Source of the DNA: an uncultured Clostridia bacterium
GTDB taxonomy: Bacteria > Bacillota > Clostridia > TANB77 > CAG-508
Assembly (NCBI GenBank): GCA_934167135.1
Contig: CAKPKI010000009.1
Coordinates: forward strand, 1-25,474
DNA length: 25,474 nt
Direction: 5' to 3'
Part shown: positions 20,802 through 25,474 of the stretch, one piece after another
Numbering within the stretch: the first letter of the stretch is position 1
Layout: the number at the start of each line of letters is the position of its first letter
Notes under the pieces: generated by a model
The model's database searches: none
Told to the model about the DNA's origin: nothing
What the model saw: only the letters and a program-made list of their open reading frames with translations
Program-made: the position numbers and the translations under genes

Positions 20802-20832
20802 ATAAAGGCAGGAGATGTGCTCCTGCCTTTAT
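20802..20832. terminator. Strong bidirectional terminator
   Basis: A 13-bp stem with core AAAGGCAGGAG/CTCCTGCCTTT and a 5-nt loop lies between the convergent SASP gene and cpsB-like gene, 2 nt from the latter's stop codon. Its GC-rich core stands out against the AT-rich surroundings. T-tracts are short on both sides (ATTTT on plus), so it works mainly through stem stability. Confidence 0.75.
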
Positions 20833-20833
20833 T

Positions 20834-21556
20834 TTAAACTTCTTCATTATTTAATACTTTTTGAGCATTTAATGTAGTAAGTTCTTCAAGTTTTTCAGTT
20901 GAAATTATTTTTTCTAATTTTTTTAATGCTTTTGGAATTTTAGGATAAATCTGGTTTGTTGCATGAACATCAGAACCAAAAAAACTAATTAAATCCATTT
21001 TTAGTAATTTCTTTAAAGTTCTTTTTGCTTCATTACCATATAATCCAATAATACTTCCATAATTAGATTGAAATAATGCTCCCATATTTTTTAATGTTTG
21101 TGCATATTCTGTATTCTCTTTTATATAACTATATCTTTCTGGATGTGCAATTATAGGTCTATATCCATTTTCTATTAATTTATATATTACATCTTTATCA
21201 AATAGTGGCTTAGAATTCATTGGTAATTCAAAAAGCACATAACTTGTTCCATTTATTGTTGAAGCTTTTCTACTTTTTATTAGTTCTACCATATCTGTTG
21301 TAATATAAATTTCATTTCCTAAATATAGTTCTGGTATTTTGCAATTATCATTTCTTTTTATTTTTTTAACAAGTTCTTCTATTAGTTGTTTTCTTTGTTC
21401 TTCCTCACATTCATAATATCCATTCATGTAATGTGATGTGGTTATAATACCTGTAAACCCTACTTGTGAAGCTTCTTTAATTAAATTAATTGATTCTTCT
21501 ACACTTGTAGAGCCATCATCTATGTTAGGTAATATATGAGAATGAAAATCTATCAT
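20834..21556 (-). CDS. cpsB: CpsB/CapC-type manganese-dependent tyrosine-protein phosphatase (PHP family)
   Basis: This 240-residue PHP-fold phosphatase would remove phosphate from the tyrosine kinase encoded just upstream, and so tune polysaccharide length or export. Metal-binding motifs are all visible: MIDFHSHILPNIDDGS at 1-16 (H5, H7), the region TTSHYMNGYY near 39-48, GNEIYI near 81, IIAHPERY near 135-142 and FGSDVHA near 193-199. The length is usual for CpsB/YwqE. The start codon overlaps the kinase stop by 4 nt (ATGA), giving translational coupling. It is the last gene before the terminator. Assignment is secure; the polymer it controls is not encoded here. Confidence 0.93.
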   Translation of the reverse strand: MIDFHSHILPNIDDGSTSVEESINLIKEASQVGFTGIITTSHYMNGYYECEEEQRKQLIEELVKKIKRNDNCKIPELYLGNEIYITTDMVELIKSRKASTINGTSYVLFELPMNSKPLFDKDVIYKLIENGYRPIIAHPERYSYIKENTEYAQTLKNMGALFQSNYGSIIGLYGNEAKRTLKKLLKMDLISFFGSDVHATNQIYPKIPKALKKLEKIISTEKLEELTTLNAQKVLNNEEV

Positions 21557-22533
21557 TGCATATTCCTCTTATCTCTATTTTCTTTTTCTTGTTGCAAATA
21601 ATCATTAAATTGATTTAACATTTCTGTTGCCCTTTCTTCCGGTGATTGTCCCGGCTCAAATAAAGCTTTATTTTCTGTTGTGTTATTATTTGTTTCTTCT
21701 TTTTTTACTTCCTGTATAACATTTTTTAAATATTCTTCTGGTTTTCTATCTCTATTTAACATTTCTGTTGTTCTATTTCTTTGAGCCTGTCTTAATTGTT
21801 GTGCTTCTATTTCTTGCTTTTTCCTTGAATCCCACTTTGCTGAGGCAGAAGCATAATAATAAGTTTCATTACTTTTTTTACCTGATGCTGGTTTTTTATT
21901 GTAAACAACTCCAGCAATGTTTCCACCTACATTTTTAATATCTCTTACAACTTTTGCTAAGTCATCTTTTTTAGGCATATTATGACCAGCAACAATAATT
22001 GTGGAATCTACTAATCTTGATAAAATAACCGCATCTGTTACTAATTTTGATGGTGTTCCATCTATTATTATTAAGTCAAACTCTCTTTTTAGTTCTTCTA
22101 ACAAATTTACCATTTGTTCAGTTGTTAACAATTCTGATGGGTTTGGTGGTACATTTCCAGATGGTAGCAAAAATAGATTTGGAACTTTTGTTATCCTTAT
22201 GTAATTTGCTAAATCTTGTGTTTCAAAATTTTTCTCATTTACACCTGATAAATAATTTGAAAGTCCTGGGCAAGGAGCAACTTTAAAAAGATTGTGTAAG
22301 CAACATTTTCTCATATCTGCATCTATTAATATTACTTTTTTATCTGCTTGTGCAAATGCAATTGCTAAATTTGATGCAACCCATGTTTTACCTTCTCCTG
22401 GTAATGTTGAAGTTACTAATAAAGATCTTAGACCTTTACTTGAATTCATAAATTGCACATTAGTCCTTAATGTTCTAAACAGTTCAGACACATGAGATTT
22501 TGGTTCTACATGTGCTATCAAGTCCTTTTTCAT
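21553..22533 (-). CDS. cpsD: CpsD/CapB-like BY-family tyrosine-protein kinase
   Basis: This cytoplasmic bacterial tyrosine kinase of 326 residues is activated by a separate membrane adaptor (the YveK-like protein upstream). Visible motifs are the oligomerisation-type SELFRTLRTNVQF (16-28), Walker A STLPGEGKTW (42-51), Walker A' VILIDADMRK (about 67-76) and Walker B FDLIIIDGTP (about 149-158). The kinase core ends near 220. Most relatives end in a Tyr-rich tail; here Tyr residues occur just after the core (ETYYYASASAK), followed by about 95 extra residues rich in Gln, Glu, Asn and Lys that contain two copies of a TEMLN motif (RTTEMLNRD and RATEMLNQF). The tail may bind a partner. Both ends overlap neighbours by 4 nt. 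Confidence 0.92.
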   Translation of the reverse strand: MKKDLIAHVEPKSHVSELFRTLRTNVQFMNSSKGLRSLLVTSTLPGEGKTWVASNLAIAFAQADKKVILIDADMRKCCLHNLFKVAPCPGLSNYLSGVNEKNFETQDLANYIRITKVPNLFLLPSGNVPPNPSELLTTEQMVNLLEELKREFDLIIIDGTPSKLVTDAVILSRLVDSTIIVAGHNMPKKDDLAKVVRDIKNVGGNIAGVVYNKKPASGKKSNETYYYASASAKWDSRKKQEIEAQQLRQAQRNRTTEMLNRDRKPEEYLKNVIQEVKKEETNNNTTENKALFEPGQSPEERATEMLNQFNDYLQQEKENRDKRNMQ

Positions 22534-23246
22534 TTTCTCTTTTTCCCCTTTCTTTTGTTATCATCTTCTTCATAAAATGGCATTGTTGCTAAAACTGTAA
22601 GTCCAAAATTCTTTTCTATATCTTCTTCAGATTTTACAGTAGTATCTAACATATTTACTATTAATACATACATTACAGCAATAACAACACCTATAAATGC
22701 AAATATTATTACATCTTTAAAATGATTTATATTAAATGGTGCTTGTGGTACTTCTGCTGCGTCTACTATATGAACATTTTCTACACCATAAAATTCTTTT
22801 ACATTTTCTATAAATACCTTAGCTATTTCATTAGCAATTTTTGTTGCTAATACTGGGTCCTCATTTTTTACTGTAATTTCTATAAATTCTGTATCTTCTG
22901 CTGCTGTAACACTAACTATCTTTTTTAGTGTTGCTTCTTCCATATTTAATGATAAATTAGAAATTACCGCTCTTACTACTTTATCACTTTTTACAAGTTT
23001 ACTATATGTTGAAACTAATTTTGAATTTAATGTAACATCTGTTGTTGTTATTGAAGAATCTACTCCCGTATTTGTTGGTGCTGAGTTTGTTGCTAGTAAT
23101 AATGATGTTATTGCTTGATATTTAGGTTTTACAAACCCTAAAGTATATATTATTCCTACTATTGCCATTACTGTTATTATTAATATTATTTGTATTTTCT
23201 TTTCCCAAAATATTCGTACTAATTCTTTTAAATCTAGTTCTTCCAT
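22530..23246 (-). CDS. Wzz/YveK-like polysaccharide co-polymerase and kinase adaptor
   Basis: This 238-residue membrane protein has two helices (about 17-36 and 177-197) flanking an extracellular domain, typical of Firmicutes Wzz-like proteins (CapA, YveK, CpsC) that set polymer chain length and activate the cognate tyrosine kinase through a short cytoplasmic tail. The N-terminus MEELDLKELVRIFWEKK and the first helix with PKYQAITSLLLATN after it match the Wzz domain. The segment before helix 2 has the usual Pro-rich signature (DAAEVPQAPFNIN). The C-terminal cytoplasmic tail is about 40 residues and basic at its end. GGAAGGAA precedes the ATG. It is coupled by a 4-nt overlap to the kinase gene. 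No flippase, polymerase or glycosyltransferase gene is present in the window. Confidence 0.9.
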   Translation of the reverse strand: MEELDLKELVRIFWEKKIQIILIITVMAIVGIIYTLGFVKPKYQAITSLLLATNSAPTNTGVDSSITTTDVTLNSKLVSTYSKLVKSDKVVRAVISNLSLNMEEATLKKIVSVTAAEDTEFIEITVKNEDPVLATKIANEIAKVFIENVKEFYGVENVHIVDAAEVPQAPFNINHFKDVIIFAFIGVVIAVMYVLIVNMLDTTVKSEEDIEKNFGLTVLATMPFYEEDDNKRKGKKRK

Positions 23247-23271
23247 CTTTTTTCCTTCCCTATGTATAATT

Positions 23272-24123
23272 TTATTTGGCCTTATTTAGATTTGGCTCAT
23301 CTTTTGTTTTTTTGCGTATCTCAACAGAACCATAAATGGCAATTAAAAATATTGCTATAACAATACTTCCTATTGCTAAAGAATTTACTTTTCTTATTAC
23401 ATTTTCAATTATTGTTACTAAACTATTTGAGAATACATCATTAAAAATTTTTATTCCTTTTATATTTACCTTTGCTTCTAATATTTGACATGATATTATT
23501 TCAAATACTGACATTGCCATTAATGCAATTCCACAGTATTGAAAGTCTTTTATTATTTTTTTGTTATTTATTGCTACAATTACTATTATATCTAATATAG
23601 TTACTATTTTTATAATATTATATACTTTATTTAATATGTTTATGGCCTTTTTATACATATTGTTTATTTTACTTTCATATTTGCTATGAACTAGTGTATC
23701 TGTATATTCATTACATATTTTTTTTACAAATTCATTTATAGCATTTTCATTTTGATTGTTTTTTATTCCTAATTTGTCAATATTTGCATTTAGGTTTTCT
23801 GCAATTTCTGTTGTATCTATAGTTTGGTTTGATCCATTATATATATTTGACAACATTATATTTATATCATTTTTTACTTTTTCTTGTGTGCATATATTTT
23901 TTAGCACATCTTCGTCTAATCCAGATTGATATATATAATTTTCAAAATTTGATTCTACTAATTTATATGTTCCTGAATAAAAGTCTGTTTCTTCTAACTT
24001 TTGTGTTACATAGTTTTTGCTTAATATTGTTGATGTTGCTATTGTTGTTATTCCTAAAATTATCAGGCATATTGTTAGTATTGTGATAGATATAAATTTT
24101 AGAAGATTTATTATTACTTTCAT
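23272..24123 (-). CDS. Four-helix membrane protein of unknown function in the sortase-kinase operon
   Basis: I do not recognise a family for this 283-residue protein. Helix 1 (about 5-28) is followed by an extracellular domain of about 140 residues (YVTQKLEETDFYSGTYKLVE near 33-52; many Asn, Lys, Glu), then three helices (about 170-188, 200-220, 252-272) and a short basic tail. The extracellular part shows spaced acidic and amide residues but no catalytic motif that I can name. Start choice: AAAGGA is properly spaced from the ATG at 24123, whereas the TTG at 24147 lies inside the ribosome-binding region. It sits between the sortase and YveK-like genes with short gaps, so it may connect surface anchoring with polymer control, which is an inference from position. 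Confidence 0.7.
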   Translation of the reverse strand: MKVIINLLKFISITILTICLIILGITTIATSTILSKNYVTQKLEETDFYSGTYKLVESNFENYIYQSGLDEDVLKNICTQEKVKNDINIMLSNIYNGSNQTIDTTEIAENLNANIDKLGIKNNQNENAINEFVKKICNEYTDTLVHSKYESKINNMYKKAINILNKVYNIIKIVTILDIIVIVAINNKKIIKDFQYCGIALMAMSVFEIISCQILEAKVNIKGIKIFNDVFSNSLVTIIENVIRKVNSLAIGSIVIAIFLIAIYGSVEIRKKTKDEPNLNKAK

Positions 24124-24147
24124 TTTTATTTTCCTTTCTTTTTGCAA

Positions 24148-24783
24148 CTATTTTTCTAGTTCTGCATATACTACATATCTTTGTGTTGCATATCCTACAT
24201 TGTTAAATGGATAACATGTATATACCATTAATATTTCTTTATCTCTCTGAATTGGCAATTTGTCTAATTCTGTTTCTTTTATTAACTGCATGTCATAAAT
24301 TTTATATACATATTCTCCATATGATGTTGTTACTTTTATTTCATTTCCTTTTTGCAATTCTGAAAATCTTCTAAACATTTTTTTTGAATTGTGCCCCATA
24401 TATACTATTGAACCACCTTCTCCTGGAAAGTAACTTCCACTTGAATGCCCAACTCCTTTTTTTAATATTTCTAGTGTATCTCCATAATATATTGGTAATT
24501 TGACTCCTATTTTGTCTATTTCTATTGTTCCATATTCTGTTCCATATTCTGGATAATTTTTTATTGTTGTTTTTTCTGTGTTTTCGTCTGTACTTATTGT
24601 TGTTTGCACATTTTTTGCTTTTGTATCTGTTGTTATTGAAACTTTATTTGCTAATGTAAAAGCTTCGTCTATTTTTCGCCCTAAAAATAGTTTTATGCCT
24701 AAAAGCAATAATACTGCAATTAATAAAGCAACTATTATACTACTAATAGTTGCTTTTACTGATTGTACTAATTTATTTTTCAT
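24148..24783 (-). CDS. Sortase (class D-like transpeptidase)
   Basis: This is a membrane-anchored cysteine transpeptidase that attaches surface proteins to the cell wall. It has 211 residues with an N-terminal signal-anchor (about 13-35) and a linker rich in Thr and Lys, then the sortase barrel (about 82-211). The catalytic triad is clear: H131 in VYMGHNS, C190 in MVYTCYPFNN and R202 in ATQRYVVYAEL. The sequence GSYFPGEGGSIVYMGHN resembles class D enzymes of Bacillus and Clostridium; classes B and C are less likely because of length and the Cys motif. The gene overlaps the LAYTG surface-protein gene by 11 nt, so its dedicated substrate is almost certainly that protein, and the LPKAG protein at 5336-6127 is a second candidate. 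Confidence 0.92.
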   Translation of the reverse strand: MKNKLVQSVKATISSIIVALLIAVLLLLGIKLFLGRKIDEAFTLANKVSITTDTKAKNVQTTISTDENTEKTTIKNYPEYGTEYGTIEIDKIGVKLPIYYGDTLEILKKGVGHSSGSYFPGEGGSIVYMGHNSKKMFRRFSELQKGNEIKVTTSYGEYVYKIYDMQLIKETELDKLPIQRDKEILMVYTCYPFNNVGYATQRYVVYAELEK

Positions 24784-25297
24784 GTACAGTTCTCTTTGTT
24801 ACAACAGTGATAGCAAGGGCAATTATTGCTATTACAGAAGTAGTTAAAACAACATTAACATTATTTCCTGTATATGCTAATTTTCCATTATTTTGTCCAA
24901 CTGTTTCGATTAATTTACCTTTATTGTCATATATTTCTACTGTTCCTTTTTTAAATACTAATTTAACATCAACTATACTTGCTGCTGAATTAGCGATTGA
25001 TTTTAATTGATCTTTTTGTGCATTTGTTAATTTATTGTAGTCTGTTGTTCCAGCTGATTCCATAACAGCTATTGCTTCATCTGCTTTTGCTATTATTGCA
25101 TTTGCTTGTTCTTCTGTTACTGGATTTTCTGATAAATATCTTTCTACTTTTACTTTATCAGCTGTTGTCATTCCATATTTACTTCCTTTTGCATATAATT
25201 CATCTGCTAATGTTGATGTTGTTGTAGCATTTACTAATGTTGCACTTGCCATTATTATTATTGCTACTAATATTGTTATTATTAAACTTTTTTTCAT
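24773..25297 (-). CDS. Wall-anchored surface protein with LAYTG sorting signal
   Basis: This 174-residue secreted protein has a signal peptide at 1-24 (MKKSLIITILVAIIIMASAT, cleavage near VNA-TT). A small domain of alternating helices follows (about 28-125), with KYGMTTADKVKVERYL, ENPVTEEQANAIIAKADEA and a final beta segment VKLVFKKGTVEIYDNKGKL. The C-terminus has LAYTG at about 139-143, a hydrophobic helix and a basic tail (KRTVHEK), which makes a sortase signal with Ala in place of the usual Pro. I cannot name the domain. It is the first gene of the operon, with a GGGAG site, and overlaps the sortase gene by 11 nt. Probably the sortase's own substrate; a structural or sensory surface role is unknown. 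Confidence 0.78.
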   Translation of the reverse strand: MKKSLIITILVAIIIMASATLVNATTTSTLADELYAKGSKYGMTTADKVKVERYLSENPVTEEQANAIIAKADEAIAVMESAGTTDYNKLTNAQKDQLKSIANSAASIVDVKLVFKKGTVEIYDNKGKLIETVGQNNGKLAYTGNNVNVVLTTSVIAIIALAITVVTKRTVHEK

Positions 25298-25333
25298 TTT
25301 TAATCTCCCTCTCTTTTTTTATTTTACTATTTG

Positions 25334-25362
25334 ATTATAACATTTTGCTTTTTATTGTGCAA
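25334..25362 (-). promoter_or_regulatory. Promoter of the surface protein-sortase-tyrosine kinase operon
   Basis: On the minus strand TTGCAC (25357-25362), 17 nt, perfect TATAAT (25334-25339), 37 nt before the ATG at 25297. As no other good promoter is seen down to 20834, it probably serves all six genes. Confidence 0.75.
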
Positions 25363-25390
25363 TAGTTTTTTCGATTTTTTTGTTATTTTT

Positions 25391-25474
25391 ATTACAGGTT
25401 AATGGTTTATTTTAAATTAATATAAAGAAATCCTTGAAATATAAGCTTTGAATGAAGTGACGAATGTGCATGGA
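25391..25474 (+). repeat. Dispersed palindromic repeat, copy C (cut by window edge)
   Basis: Same orientation as copy B: ATTACAGGTTAATGG, TTTATTTTAAATTAATA, AAAGAAATCCTTG, AAATATAAGCTTTGAATGAA, GTGACGAATGTGCATGGA. It agrees with copy B at 27 of 32 positions in the first stretch and, in the opposite strand, with copy A over the terminal arm. The right half should lie just beyond the window. Confidence 0.75.

Noticed and set aside
20834..23246. Start of a capsule biosynthesis cluster
   Set aside because: Only regulator-type genes are present, and a strong hairpin closes the operon right after the phosphatase gene.
24124..24147. Longer start for the four-helix protein
   Set aside because: The upstream TTG lies within the region that includes the AAAGGA ribosome binding site for the ATG at 24123.

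Overview
The window is strongly AT-rich and looks like chromosome from a low-GC, endospore-forming, Gram-positive anaerobe of the class Clostridia. The evidence is the AT-rich codon use, the strong purine-rich ribosome binding sites, an alpha/beta-type spore DNA-binding protein (SASP), a SpoIVB sporulation protease, a class D-like sortase with cell-wall substrates, and a soluble tyrosine kinase with a separate membrane adaptor, as is usual in Firmicutes. I cannot assign a species. No phage, plasmid origin, CRISPR array or rRNA is visible.

Region 1 (1-6350, all minus strand) is mostly housekeeping: the start of dnaE (cut by the window edge), a membrane 4Fe-4S protein of the NapH type, the ribosome quality-control factor rqcH, a secreted M23 peptidase, tRNA-Trp with two hairpin terminators, trmB overlapping a DUF5662 gene, and a wall-anchored cohesin-like protein (LPKAG motif) behind a perfect TTGACA-17-TATAAT promoter.

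Region 2 (6250-8770) holds spoIVB between two copies of a dispersed palindromic repeat. Next comes a plus-strand Rpn-family nuclease gene with eight 12-bp in-frame repeats encoding GRAE. A third repeat copy runs off the right edge of the window.

Region 3 (8767-19306, minus strand) is the most interesting part: an 11-gene Tad/Flp-like type IV filament operon. Read 5' to 3' it has a CpaB-like SAF protein, two ParA/MinD-fold proteins with lost or degenerate P-loops (TadZ-like), a TadA/CpaF-like ATPase carrying its own N-terminal transmembrane helix, a 689-residue platform protein that looks like TadB and TadC joined, and six small single-helix membrane proteins. Four of the six begin with MEN(A/V)-(V/T)-x-A-L and go straight into a hydrophobic helix, with no prepilin leader. 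No prepilin peptidase, secretin or classical Flp pilin is visible. My inference is that the small proteins are the filament or pseudopilus subunits of an atypical, possibly leaderless, type IV filament machine.

Region 4 (19435-20832) has a Cof-type HAD phosphatase on the minus strand and, divergent from it, the SASP gene, ending at a strong hairpin shared with the convergent operon.

Region 5 (20834-25297, minus strand) is a compact six-gene operon behind a TTGCAC-17-TATAAT promoter: an LAYTG surface protein, a sortase, an unknown four-helix membrane protein, a Wzz/YveK-like adaptor, a CpsD-like tyrosine kinase and a CpsB-like phosphatase. No glycosyltransferase accompanies the kinase module. 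Its link to a sortase and substrate suggests coordination of surface-protein anchoring with envelope polymer control.
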